A stretch of DNA of 64,000 nucleotides from Flavobacterium pectinovorum (GTDB taxonomy: Bacteria > Bacteroidota > Bacteroidia > Flavobacteriales > Flavobacteriaceae). The notes beneath the pieces were generated by a model. It had not been told where the DNA came from. It did not search any database and saw only the letters and a list, made by a program, of their open reading frames with translations. Shown here in pieces: positions 32,555-40,339 of this stretch. The stretch covers positions 62,001 to 126,000 of the forward strand of contig NZ_FRBX01000005.1 in assembly GCF_900142715.1 (NCBI RefSeq). Reading direction: 5' to 3'. The stretch's first letter is position 1, and every line of letters begins with the position of its first letter. The position numbers and the translations under genes are program-made.

Positions 32555-33430
32555 TTAAGCATTCGCCGTAACCGCTTCTTTATCAATTTTATTGATCAAA
32601 CCTGCTAATACTTTTCCTGGGCCAACTTCTGTAAACAAAGTAGCGCCGTCAGCGATCATTTGCTGTACAGATTGTGTCCATTTTACAGGAGCAGTCAATT
32701 GTATAATTAAATTCTTTTTGATTTCGTTTGCATCAGAAACTGCATTTGCCGTTACGTTTTGGTAAACCGGACAAATAGGAGTTGAGAAAGTCGTTGCTTC
32801 AATTGCAGCAGCTAATTCTTCTCTTGCAGGTTCCATCATTGGTGAGTGAAATGCTCCTCCAACAGGTAAAATTAAGGCACGTTTTGCTCCGGCAGCTTTC
32901 ATGGCTTCACAAGCTTTTTCAACAGCAGAAGTTTCTCCTGAAATTACCAATTGTCCCGGGCAGTTGTAGTTTGCAGCAACCACAATTCCGTCGATAGAAG
33001 CGCAAACTTCTTCAACAATATTATCAGCAAGACCTAAAACTGCAGCCATTGTAGATGGTGTGATTTCGCAAGCTTTTTGCATTGCTAAAGCACGTTGAGA
33101 AACTAATTTCAAACCGTCTTCAAAAGATAAAGTTCCGTTGGCAACCAATGCTGAAAATTCTCCTAAAGAATGTCCTGCAACCATTTCAGGCTTAAAATCT
33201 TCGCCTAAAGTTTTGGCTAAAATAACCGAGTGTAAAAATACGGCCGGCTGTGTAACTTTAGTTTCTTTTAGTTCTTCGGCAGTACCTTCAAACATAATAT
33301 CTGTAATTCTAAAACCTAAAATTTCATTAGCTTTTTCGAATAATTCTTTGGCTAAAGCCGATGATTCATATAAGTCTTTGCCCATTCCTGTAAACTGTGC
33401 GCCCTGACCTGGAAATACGTATGCTTTCAT
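32555..33430 (-). CDS. fabD: Malonyl-CoA:ACP transacylase
   Basis: 291 residues. FPGQGAQ (6-12), nucleophile Ser88 in AGHSLGEFSAL, and the His region GGAFHSPMMEPA. It loads malonyl groups from CoA to acyl carrier protein, the committed donor step of type II fatty acid synthesis. No other fab gene is adjacent. A -7 box at 33488-33495 and a leader palindrome (33461-33481) suggest it is transcribed alone and may be regulated. Confidence 0.95.
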   Translation of the reverse strand: MKAYVFPGQGAQFTGMGKDLYESSALAKELFEKANEILGFRITDIMFEGTAEELKETKVTQPAVFLHSVILAKTLGEDFKPEMVAGHSLGEFSALVANGTLSFEDGLKLVSQRALAMQKACEITPSTMAAVLGLADNIVEEVCASIDGIVVAANYNCPGQLVISGETSAVEKACEAMKAAGAKRALILPVGGAFHSPMMEPAREELAAAIEATTFSTPICPVYQNVTANAVSDANEIKKNLIIQLTAPVKWTQSVQQMIADGATLFTEVGPGKVLAGLINKIDKEAVTANA

Positions 33431-33460
33431 TTGTCTAATTTAATTTTTATTTTTTTTTAG

Positions 33461-33495
33461 AATTGAAAATTAGTTTCAATTGAAAGGCAAAAGTA
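33461..33495 (-). promoter_or_regulatory. fabD -7 box and leader palindrome
   Basis: Minus strand TACTTTTG at 33495-33488 (perfect TAnnTTTG). Just downstream, between -7 and the start codon, lies a perfect palindrome AATTGAAA-ATTAG-TTTCAATT (33461-33481), well placed for a repressor. Confidence 0.5.
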
Positions 33496-33503
33496 GTATT
33501 TTT

Positions 33504-33866
33504 TTAGCTCGTATAATCCTTAAACATATAAATCCACGCTAATCTTGAAAATCGAAGATTGAAAGAAGTGAGTAAAGTAATTACAACAGCAATGATGGGA
33601 ATGATTCTTAAATCAAACGTTTGATCGAAGAAAAACTGTGCAATACAATAAGTAGCAATGCCTTGCGCAACAGTTAATCCGTAATTTACATACATTGCGC
33701 CAAAAAAATAACCAGGCTCTTTTTGAAATTTATAATTACAATGACTGCAATATTCGTTCATTTTTGGAAGACCAAAAGTCAAAAAAATACTTTTATCTTT
33801 AAATACTTTTCCTTTATGACAAACAGGACATTCGTTACTTAAAATATGAGTTAATGCATGTGACAT
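33504..33866 (-). CDS. DUF983 small zinc-ribbon membrane protein
   Basis: 120 residues. Two CxxC pairs near the N-terminus (NECPVCHKG, about 12-20; YCSHCNYKF, about 39-47) form a zinc ribbon, followed by two membrane segments (about 55-78 and 85-108). Pfam DUF983 fits. Such genes occur near cytochrome oxidase assembly genes in alphaproteobacteria, but here the neighbour is fabD. Function unknown. A minus-strand -7 box TACCTTTG lies at 33897-33890. Confidence 0.85.
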   Translation of the reverse strand: MSHALTHILSNECPVCHKGKVFKDKSIFLTFGLPKMNEYCSHCNYKFQKEPGYFFGAMYVNYGLTVAQGIATYCIAQFFFDQTFDLRIIPIIAVVITLLTSFNLRFSRLAWIYMFKDYTS

Positions 33867-33975
33867 GATCTTGATGTTTTTTATTTATACAAAGGTAATT
33901 CAGAGTAGGATAAAAGTCTTTTTTATATCTTCGCTACTTATAGCACAATAAAGACATTTTGTTCTGGAAATTTTA

Positions 33976-34059
33976 AATTCCAAATTCCAAAATCTATAAT
34001 CCAAAATCTGGAATCTAAAATCTGGAATCTAAAATCTACAATCTAAAATCTACAATCTA
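33976..34059. repeat. 7-bp tandem repeat (ATCTAAA/ATCTACA/ATCTGGA)
   Basis: About eleven successive 7-nt units in phase, ending 7 nt before the ATG of the AraC-type gene. Same unit family as 36841-36908. Confidence 0.7.
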
Positions 34060-34066
34060 ATCACGT

Positions 34067-34942
34067 ATGAAAAAGTATCCTATTTATAGTGTTCAGAATT
34101 TTAGCTGTAATGATGTTCATCGCGATTTTTACGTCAATACTTTTGCAGAACATTTAAAAAGCCACAGTTTTGTCGAAGAACCACATCGACACGATTCGTA
34201 TTTAATGGTTTTTTTTACAAATGGTTCCGGATTGCACGAGGTTGATTTTGATCAATTTGAAATAAAAAGAGGAAGTTTATTCGTTCTCCAGCCCGGTCAA
34301 ATGCATCATTGGAGTTTATCCGAAGATATTCAAGGCTTTGTGGTTATTTTTTCGCAGGAACTTTATAATTTATATTTCGGTCAAAAAAAGATAAAGGATT
34401 ATAATTTTTATCATTCCATTCACAATCGGCCGGAAATGGTTTTTGAAGAAACAGAAATGCTTAAAATACAGCTTTATTTTGATTTATTAATTCAGGAAAA
34501 CAATCAAGAAAACAATCAGGAAAACAAATTGCAATTAGATAAATTGCTGAATTTATTAGATTGCATTCATATTGAAATTTCCAGAAAATATAGTGAAACT
34601 TATTCACATCAGGCACATTCATATAATATTAAAATTAATATGTTTGAAAGGCTTTTGGAACAATATTTCAGACAAGAAAAGCTGCCTTCTTTTTATGCAG
34701 AAAAATTAAATATCACCCTAAAACATTTAAACAGAATCTGTAATGAAATCCTTCAGAAAACAGCAACCGAAGTAATTACAGATCGCGTTATTCTCGAAAT
34801 CAAACGAATGTTAATCGATAAACAATTGTCTATAAACGAAATTGCATTTGCTGTTGGCTACGAAGATTACTCGTATTTCTCGAGATTTTTCAAAAAACAA
34901 ACAGGAATGTCTCCAACTGAATTTAGAAATACAGTGCGATAA
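34067..34942 (+). CDS. AraC family transcriptional regulator
   Basis: 291 residues. A cupin-like sensor domain (about 10-170; EEPHRHDSYLMVFFTNGSG, RGSLFVLQPGQMHHW) is followed by the AraC double HTH (about 190-290; LPSFYAEKLNITLKHLNRICNEILQKTATEVI and SINEIAFAVGYEDYSYFSRFFKKQTGMSPTEFR). Start codon abuts the 7-bp repeats. It lies next to YceI and pirin genes read in the opposite direction, and is a candidate regulator of those, although the shared palindrome before them looks more like a Crp/Fnr-type site. Confidence 0.92.
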   Translation: MKKYPIYSVQNFSCNDVHRDFYVNTFAEHLKSHSFVEEPHRHDSYLMVFFTNGSGLHEVDFDQFEIKRGSLFVLQPGQMHHWSLSEDIQGFVVIFSQELYNLYFGQKKIKDYNFYHSIHNRPEMVFEETEMLKIQLYFDLLIQENNQENNQENKLQLDKLLNLLDCIHIEISRKYSETYSHQAHSYNIKINMFERLLEQYFRQEKLPSFYAEKLNITLKHLNRICNEILQKTATEVITDRVILEIKRMLIDKQLSINEIAFAVGYEDYSYFSRFFKKQTGMSPTEFRNTVR

Positions 34943-34950
34943 TTTTTTTC

Positions 34951-35015
34951 CGCCACGAATTCACGAATTTTTATAGCGCAAAGTTTGGAAAAATATAATT
35001 CGTGAATTCGTGGCG
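34951..35015. repeat. Intergenic palindrome, perfect 19-bp arms
   Basis: CGCCACGAATTCACGAATT (34951-34969) with its exact complement at 34997-35015, loop 27 nt. Second member of the family seen at 9673-9739. Confidence 0.75.
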
Positions 35016-35040
35016 ATTTTTCCTTTATTTCAAAAAGAAA

Positions 35041-35072
35041 AAACCCTGCACTTTCTAAAAAGTACAGGGTTT
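35041..35072 (-). terminator. Terminator after the YceI gene
   Basis: AAACCCTGCACTTT (35041-35054) / AAAGTACAGGGTTT (35059-35072), one mismatch; A-run upstream supplies the minus-strand U-tail. Confidence 0.85.
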
Positions 35073-35107
35073 TTAACCAACCAAATTAAAACCTATTTAT
35101 TACAAGA

Positions 35108-35641
35108 TTAAGCTTGTTTTACAAATTGTAATTCAATGTTTAAACGAACTTCTTCTCCAACCAAAACTCCCCCGGTTTCTAGAGCAGAGTTCCAGTTTAA
35201 ACCCCAATCTTTACGATTAATTTTTCCTTCAATGCTTAAACCTACTTTTGTATTTCCCCAAGGATCAGTCATGATTCCGCTAAAATCTACAGGAAAAGTC
35301 ACTGATTTAGAAATACCTTTGATGTTTAGGTCTCCAGTAATTTCATAATCTCCATCATCAATTTTTTTGAATGAAGAAGCTTTGAAAGTTAATTTTGGAT
35401 TGTTTTCAGCATCAAAGAAATCAGCGCTTCTTAAGTGACCGTCTCTGTCTGCATTTGCAGTATCGATAGAAGCAATATCGCCTGAAAATTCGATTGCTGC
35501 ATTTTCAAAATCATTTCCTTCTGTAGTGATTGAAGCATCGTAAGTTCCAAATTTTCCTGAAACATTTGTAAACATCATGTGTTTAACTTTAAAACCAATT
35601 TCTGAGTGAGTTGGGTCAATTGACCATTTTGTAGTTGCCAT
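35108..35641 (-). CDS. YceI family protein (polyisoprenoid-binding lipocalin-like)
   Basis: 177 residues from the ATG giving MATTKWSIDPTHSEIGFKVKHMMFTNVSGKFG; an in-frame ATG 10 codons upstream (35671) is less likely because the extension is only Lys/Ile. The YceI beta-barrel signature DPTHSEIGFKVKH and LRSADFFDAENNPKLTFKA are present. The start shows no export signal, unlike E. coli YceI, so a cytoplasmic place is likely. Shares a promoter-proximal 16-bp palindrome with the pirin gene 120 nt upstream, so the two are probably co-regulated. Confidence 0.9.
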   Translation of the reverse strand: MATTKWSIDPTHSEIGFKVKHMMFTNVSGKFGTYDASITTEGNDFENAAIEFSGDIASIDTANADRDGHLRSADFFDAENNPKLTFKASSFKKIDDGDYEITGDLNIKGISKSVTFPVDFSGIMTDPWGNTKVGLSIEGKINRKDWGLNWNSALETGGVLVGEEVRLNIELQFVKQA

Positions 35642-35681
35642 AATTTTTATTTTTTTAAATATTAATTTCATTTTGATAGGA

Positions 35682-35727
35682 CAAAGTTACTTCGGGTGTC
35701 TTCATTAAGCACTTAACCTAGATTAAG
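35682..35727 (-). promoter_or_regulatory. YceI promoter with 16-bp palindromic activator-type site
   Basis: Minus strand -7 box TAACTTTG (35689-35682). Palindrome CTTAACCTAGATTAAG at 35712-35727 begins 22 nt beyond it and covers the place of a -33 box, which is absent. The same palindrome at exactly the same distance occurs before pirin (36537-36582). Confidence 0.65.
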
Positions 35728-35791
35728 AAATAAATAACGAAGTGTTTTTGAATCCAATTTGTTTTGTTTATTGTTTGAAAGAAGTCCTGAA

Positions 35792-36508
35792 TTAATAGTT
35801 CATCGGAATATCCATTAATAAAAATTCAGCATCAGTGTTTGCTTTTATATTCAAAACATCAGTTCCTGAAATACCAATGGCATCACGAGTGTTTAATTCC
35901 TGACCGTTAATAGTTACATTTCCTTTTAAGATGAAAGCGTAAACTCCGTTTCCTTCTTTTTTGATTGTGTATTCAGTAGATACACCTGAGTCAAAATTAC
36001 CCATATTAAACCAGGCATCCTGGTGAATCCATACTCCTTCATCATCTGCATTTGGAGATAAAATCTGAGATAATTTATTGTGTCTGTCAGCAACATCCAA
36101 AGTTATTTGTTGGTAACGTGGTGTTACATTTCTTTTATTTGGGAACAACCAGATTTGCAACAATTTAGTTTGCTGATCTTCATTTGGGTTAAACTCACTG
36201 TGCTGCACACCAGTTCCCGCACTCATAACCTGAATATCGCCGTTTTTGATGATTTCAGTATTTCCCATACTGTCTTTGTGTGCTAAATCACCTTCAAGCG
36301 GTATTGTAATAATTTCCATATTATCGTGAGGATGCGTACCAAAACCCATTCCGCCCGCAATTGTATCATCGTTCAAAACACGAAGTGCACCAAACTGAAT
36401 TCTATCTGGATTGTACCAGCTTGCGAAACTAAAACTGTGATAAGCGTTTAACCATCCGTGATTTGCATTTCCTCTTGTTTCTGCTTTATGTAATACTATA
36501 TTTTCCAT
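35792..36508 (-). CDS. Pirin family protein
   Basis: 238 residues, bicupin. N-terminal pirin cupin with metal ligands HPHDNMEIITIPLEGDLAHKDSMGN (about 58-82) and a further His in GTGVQHSEFNP (about 97-107), so the Fe-site His/His/His/Glu set appears intact. The C-terminal cupin is degenerate. Some bacterial pirins are quercetinases, others bind metabolic enzymes; no choice is possible here. Upstream of YceI, same strand, with its own promoter and a shared putative operator. Confidence 0.93.
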   Translation of the reverse strand: MENIVLHKAETRGNANHGWLNAYHSFSFASWYNPDRIQFGALRVLNDDTIAGGMGFGTHPHDNMEIITIPLEGDLAHKDSMGNTEIIKNGDIQVMSAGTGVQHSEFNPNEDQQTKLLQIWLFPNKRNVTPRYQQITLDVADRHNKLSQILSPNADDEGVWIHQDAWFNMGNFDSGVSTEYTIKKEGNGVYAFILKGNVTINGQELNTRDAIGISGTDVLNIKANTDAEFLLMDIPMNY

Positions 36509-36536
36509 GATGTGTATGTTTTGTATTTTTATAGTA

Positions 36537-36582
36537 CAAAGATACTATCAAGGTCAATGAAGAGCACTTAATGTAGATTAAG
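36537..36582 (-). promoter_or_regulatory. Pirin promoter with 16-bp palindromic activator-type site
   Basis: Minus strand -7 box TATCTTTG (36544-36537); palindrome CTTAATGTAGATTAAG (36567-36582), flanked GCA on the left and AAA on the right exactly as at the YceI promoter, same 22-nt gap. Confidence 0.65.
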
Positions 36583-36660
36583 AAAGTTTTTTGAAGGTTC
36601 TGAGTTTCTAAGGCACTAAGATTCTAAGGTTTTTTATCTTGATCGAAAATATGATAGAAA

Positions 36661-36830
36661 CAAGAGAAGTCCCAGAGGGACAGAATATTTATAGGAATTA
36701 TTGAAATACATCACCAAAGCTCCAGCGGAGCGATATATTTTATTTAGCACTAATATTTCGCTCCGCTGGAGCTTTGGTATTGGATTGTATATTTAGCTAT
36801 AAATATGATGCTCCGAAGGAGCTTTAGCGA
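36661..36830. repeat. Cluster of GTCCC/GGGAC and GCTCC/GGAGC palindromes
   Basis: Three small palindromes in a row: GTCCCAGAGGGAC (36669-36681); a 20-bp perfect inverted repeat 36714-36733 / 36758-36777 (arms contain CTCCAGCGGAG); and GCTCCGAAGGAGC (36810-36822). Each is near TATTTATAG-like text. They look like related dispersed elements. The whole 36583-36840 gap has no coding potential. Confidence 0.65.
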
Positions 36831-36840
36831 TGTTGCGTAA

Positions 36841-36908
36841 AAATCTAAAATCTAAAATCTACAATCTACAATCTACAATCTACAATCTACAATCTACAAT
36901 CTACAATC
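36841..36908. repeat. 7-bp tandem repeat (ATCTACA)n
   Basis: Two or three ATCTAAA units followed by about seven ATCTACA units. It abuts the 3' end of the RamB-like gene. No spacers, so not a CRISPR. Confidence 0.8.
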
Positions 36909-36912
36909 ATAA

Positions 36913-38394
36913 TTAGCTATACTGAGAAATAAACTGCTGAACAACCAAATCCGTATTTTCATGACGCTTTTTCTTCTCCAATGCAATTGGCGGCGCGACG
37001 CGTTCAAGACAGTTTTTTACATCGCAGGTTTCGCAGGTTACGCCTACAATTCTTTTTACAAGTGGTTTTCCTTCAATGAACTTGAATTTCTTTTTCATTG
37101 TCGGATTGATTAAAATTCCAACAGAAATACTGCGAATATTATCTTTTATAAAAGGATCTTTTGTGGCCGATGAAAAAACCAGATATTCATTTCCGCTATG
37201 TACATAACTCGAAATTTGAGCGTCAAAAAAATGAGGTTTGTTTTGTTTGATCGCCTCGTCTATGGTTTTTACCGAAACCCATCTTCTGCAATAATGCTCG
37301 TTGGTTTCATTGGCGTGCGGTTCCTGCTGATTCGTTATGTGTAATTCTTTTTTGATTTGATAAAAATCAGAACCAATTTTATGCGACATTCTTAAAAAGA
37401 ATAAGTTCTTCAGATGAAAATCTTTCGGCAATAAATTGGTTAATCTTTGATAAAAAGACTCGGGAGAAACTTCAAAACTTTCGATCAAAGCAACGAATTC
37501 TTCCGGATTTGGTTTTTCGTTTAAAAGAAAATCATTGATTGTATTAACTACCAATTGTCTTGGTAATAATAAAGCTCCGGCAAAATAAGAAGCATAAAAA
37601 TTATGCAAAACCTGATCAAAATTATCAAATTTAATCCAGCTGAAAGTCAGTAGTCTATCTGATATTTTTAGGTAATTATAGGCTATTTCTTTGGCTAAAA
37701 TAAAGGCTTTCTGTGGATGATCAATTTCTGTTGAAAGCAATAACGTTTTGCTTTTTGGAACATAAATAGAACGTAAATCCTCTAAAGCTTCCTGATCTGT
37801 AAAAGCAATTTCTTCTATAGTATATTCGTATTCTTCTTTAAGAATCGCTTCTAATTCTTCAATCGTAATTTTCGAATCTAGGTTAATTTGAAAGGATTTC
37901 GAAAAAGCAATTACCTTTTCCTCTAAATCTTCAAAATAATTGCTGTGCGCTTCCTGATATGAACGTAACGCAGCCAGGAAAAAACTTTCTCTGCTTAAAT
38001 TATAATGCTGTGCAATTTCGATAATTGTACTAATAAAAGCATTGACTTTGGCCGGAGCATTGGCGATAATATCAATTAAATCAGCTTCCTGAATGCCAAA
38101 AAGTTCTAGTGGAATCTCTTTTAAAATTCCGGATTTTAAGATCTCGCCAATAGGAGCGAGGTTGTTATCGAGTTTTAAGGATATCATTTGATCGTATGAA
38201 ACGTCAAGATGTTTACAAAGCAGTAAGATTTTATCTGTTTTTGGATATTTTTTTCCCTTTTCAATTTCGTTTAAATACGATTTTGAAAGATTTGTCAATT
38301 TGGCTAAGCCAAAAAGGGAAAGATTTTTTTGAGTTCGAACCTGTTTCAGTTTGAGCCCAAATATCAGCTTTATATAGTCTTTTTCGATATCCAT
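36913..38394 (-). CDS. XRE-type regulator of the RamB/PrpC (ScfR) family
   Basis: 493 residues. N-terminal helix-turn-helix (about 10-65; RTQKNLSLFGLAKLTNLSKSYLNEIEKGKKYPKTDKI). The middle resembles an IrrE/ImmA-like domain, but its HExxH is replaced (AKEIAYNYLKI), so no protease is expected. The C-terminal DUF2083 region ends with the Cys cluster GVTCETCDVKNCLERVAPP typical of short-chain fatty acyl-CoA regulators. RamB controls aceA/aceB in corynebacteria, and here the gene is divergent from aceB-aceA, so a role in acetate/glyoxylate control is a good inference. Confidence 0.88.
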   Translation of the reverse strand: MDIEKDYIKLIFGLKLKQVRTQKNLSLFGLAKLTNLSKSYLNEIEKGKKYPKTDKILLLCKHLDVSYDQMISLKLDNNLAPIGEILKSGILKEIPLELFGIQEADLIDIIANAPAKVNAFISTIIEIAQHYNLSRESFFLAALRSYQEAHSNYFEDLEEKVIAFSKSFQINLDSKITIEELEAILKEEYEYTIEEIAFTDQEALEDLRSIYVPKSKTLLLSTEIDHPQKAFILAKEIAYNYLKISDRLLTFSWIKFDNFDQVLHNFYASYFAGALLLPRQLVVNTINDFLLNEKPNPEEFVALIESFEVSPESFYQRLTNLLPKDFHLKNLFFLRMSHKIGSDFYQIKKELHITNQQEPHANETNEHYCRRWVSVKTIDEAIKQNKPHFFDAQISSYVHSGNEYLVFSSATKDPFIKDNIRSISVGILINPTMKKKFKFIEGKPLVKRIVGVTCETCDVKNCLERVAPPIALEKKKRHENTDLVVQQFISQYS

Positions 38395-38428
38395 GATTCA
38401 AATATAGCTATTTAAAAAATAATCGCCA

Positions 38429-38492
38429 AAATATTATTTTTAATATTTAGCGAACGTTCGCTTGTTTTGTAAAAAACTTTTTTATAATATTG
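38429..38492 (+). promoter_or_regulatory. aceB control region: two abutting palindromes and promoter
   Basis: AAATATTA-TTTT-TAATATTT (38429-38448) is followed directly by the perfect palindrome AGCGAACGTTCGCT (38449-38462). Next come TTG (38462-38464), a 20-nt spacer and TAATATTG (38485-38492), one mismatch from TAnnTTTG. The GC-rich palindrome touches the -33 box and is the best candidate operator for the divergent RamB-like regulator. Confidence 0.55.
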
Positions 38493-38600
38493 TGGTGTAG
38501 AAATTATTAGATATCAGATTGTTATAATTAAAATGTTTTTACAAGAGATACAAATTGAGTAACAATTTTGATTTTACTAATAAAAATAAAATCCACAGCT

Positions 38601-40202
38601 ATGAAAAACCAATTAGAAATTACCGAAACGGCAATGGAATTTTTAGCCGAAAAAAAGTTTTCTTATCCAACAATTTGGACAGAAGAAGCAATTGTTTTTA
38701 TAACAGAATTGCATCGAAAATTTGAAGCGCAACGCAAATTATTGTTATTACAACGTGACCAAAAACAAGTCGCTTTAAATCTGGGTATTATGCCTTCTTT
38801 TCCTTCAGATACCAAAACCGTCAGAGAAAGTAATTGGGTGGCTGGAGAAATTCCGAAGGATTTGTTGGACAGAAGAGTAGAAATTACCGGTCCGGTTGAT
38901 CGTAAAATGATTATCAACGCGCTGAATTCGGGAGCAAAGACTTTTATGGCTGATTTTGAAGATAGTACTTCGCCAACCTGGCAAAATTTGATGGAAGGTC
39001 AAATGAATTTAATTGATGCTGTCAATAAAACGATTTCTTATACAGATTCGGTTAAAAATAAATCTTATCAGTTAAATGAAAAAATCGCAACGCTGATCGT
39101 TCGTCCAAGAGGATTGCATTTGCCTGAAAAGCATCTTTTAATTGATGGAAAAGAAGTTTCGGGTTCTTTGGTAGATTTTGGGCTTTATGTTTTTCATAAT
39201 CATAAAAAATTATTGGAGAACAATTCCGGACCGTATTTCTATATTCCAAAATTGGAACATTATCTGGAAGCACGCTGGTGGAATAACGTAATTGATTTTA
39301 CCGAAAATCATTTAAGACTGAAAAGAGGAACTATAAAAGTGACGGTTTTAATTGAAACGATAACAGCCAGTTTTCAATTAGATGAAATTATCTACGAATT
39401 GAAAGAACATATTGTTGGCTTGAATTGCGGTCGTTGGGATTATATTTTCTCTTACATAAAGAAATTCGGTAAGAACCCAAAATTCATTGTTCCGGATCGC
39501 GATCAGGTAAACATGACTTCGCCTTTTATGAATGCGTATTCAAATCTGGTAATCCAGAGATGTCACAAACGTGGAATTCACGCAATTGGCGGAATGGCAG
39601 CTCAAATTCCGATTAAAAATGATGAAGAAGCGAATGCCATCGCTTTCGCAAAAGTAAAAACAGATAAAGAACGCGAGGTAAAAAATGGTCACGACGGAAC
39701 CTGGGTGGCGCATCCGGATTTAGTTTCTTTAGCAAAATCAGTTTTTGATGCCGGAATGCCAACTCCGAATCAAATTCATATTAAAAGAGAATATCGAAAA
39801 ATTACGGAAGAAGATTTGCTGGAACCGCCAATCGGGATCATTACAGAAAACGGTGTTCGAAAAAATATCAATGTAGGTGTTTTGTATTTGGCTTCATGGC
39901 TGAGCGGTCAAGGTGCAGCGGCTTTGCATAACTTGATGGAAGACGCAGCAACTGCAGAAATTTCGAGATCGCAATTATGGCAATGGCTTCAGAATAAAGT
40001 GACTTTAGATAATGGCAAAATTTTAAATCTTGCTTATTATCACGAATTGGCTTTAGATGAATATCAGAAAATTAAATCGGAACTGGGAGAAGAAAATTAC
40101 GAAAAACGTCAATTTCCTTTAGCCGAAAAAGTATTGGAAAGATTAGTTGTAAATACTGATTTTGTTGACTTTTTGACGATTCCGTGTTACAAATACCTTT
40201 AG
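38601..40202 (+). CDS. aceB: Malate synthase A
   Basis: 533 residues from the ATG at 38601, the same length as E. coli malate synthase A; an upstream TTG-initiated frame (38568) adds 11 residues and is rejected. The signature DFEDSTSPTW (about 118-127), glyoxylate/Mg site LIETITASFQLDEIIYEL (about 250-267), GLNCGRWDYIFSYIK and the catalytic Asp region near LMEDAATAEISRSQLWQWL are present. Condenses glyoxylate with acetyl-CoA, second step of the glyoxylate shunt. Followed by aceA. Confidence 0.96.
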   Translation: MKNQLEITETAMEFLAEKKFSYPTIWTEEAIVFITELHRKFEAQRKLLLLQRDQKQVALNLGIMPSFPSDTKTVRESNWVAGEIPKDLLDRRVEITGPVDRKMIINALNSGAKTFMADFEDSTSPTWQNLMEGQMNLIDAVNKTISYTDSVKNKSYQLNEKIATLIVRPRGLHLPEKHLLIDGKEVSGSLVDFGLYVFHNHKKLLENNSGPYFYIPKLEHYLEARWWNNVIDFTENHLRLKRGTIKVTVLIETITASFQLDEIIYELKEHIVGLNCGRWDYIFSYIKKFGKNPKFIVPDRDQVNMTSPFMNAYSNLVIQRCHKRGIHAIGGMAAQIPIKNDEEANAIAFAKVKTDKEREVKNGHDGTWVAHPDLVSLAKSVFDAGMPTPNQIHIKREYRKITEEDLLEPPIGIITENGVRKNINVGVLYLASWLSGQGAAALHNLMEDAATAEISRSQLWQWLQNKVTLDNGKILNLAYYHELALDEYQKIKSELGEENYEKRQFPLAEKVLERLVVNTDFVDFLTIPCYKYL

Positions 40203-40205
40203 ATA

Positions 40206-40298
40206 ATTAAAAATTTGGAATTAAAAATTAAAAATCTGTACTATCTGCTAAATCTGCGTAAAAAAAATATTTTTAATTTTTAATTCTCAATTTTTAAT
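40206..40298. repeat. Inverted repeat between aceB and aceA
   Basis: Arms of about 30 nt (40206-40235 and 40269-40298), AT-only and imperfect (ATTAAAAATT..GAATTAAAAATT type), with a central loop holding ATCTGCTAAATCTGCGTA. It may reduce read-through between the two genes. Confidence 0.55.
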
Positions 40299-40339
40299 TT
40301 GAATGAAATGCTTTACTAACCAACTTAACTATATTATTT

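Noticed and set aside
36841-36908. Short regular repeats resembling a CRISPR array
   Set aside because: The units are 7 bp with no spacers and no cas genes nearby; simple tandem repeat.
36913-38394. ImmA/IrrE-type metalloprotease
   Set aside because: The HExxH zinc motif is absent (AKEIAY in its place); the C-terminal Cys cluster fits the ScfR/RamB regulators.
38568-38600. TTG start for malate synthase
   Set aside because: The ATG at 38601 gives exactly the 533-residue malate synthase A length; the extension has no similarity.
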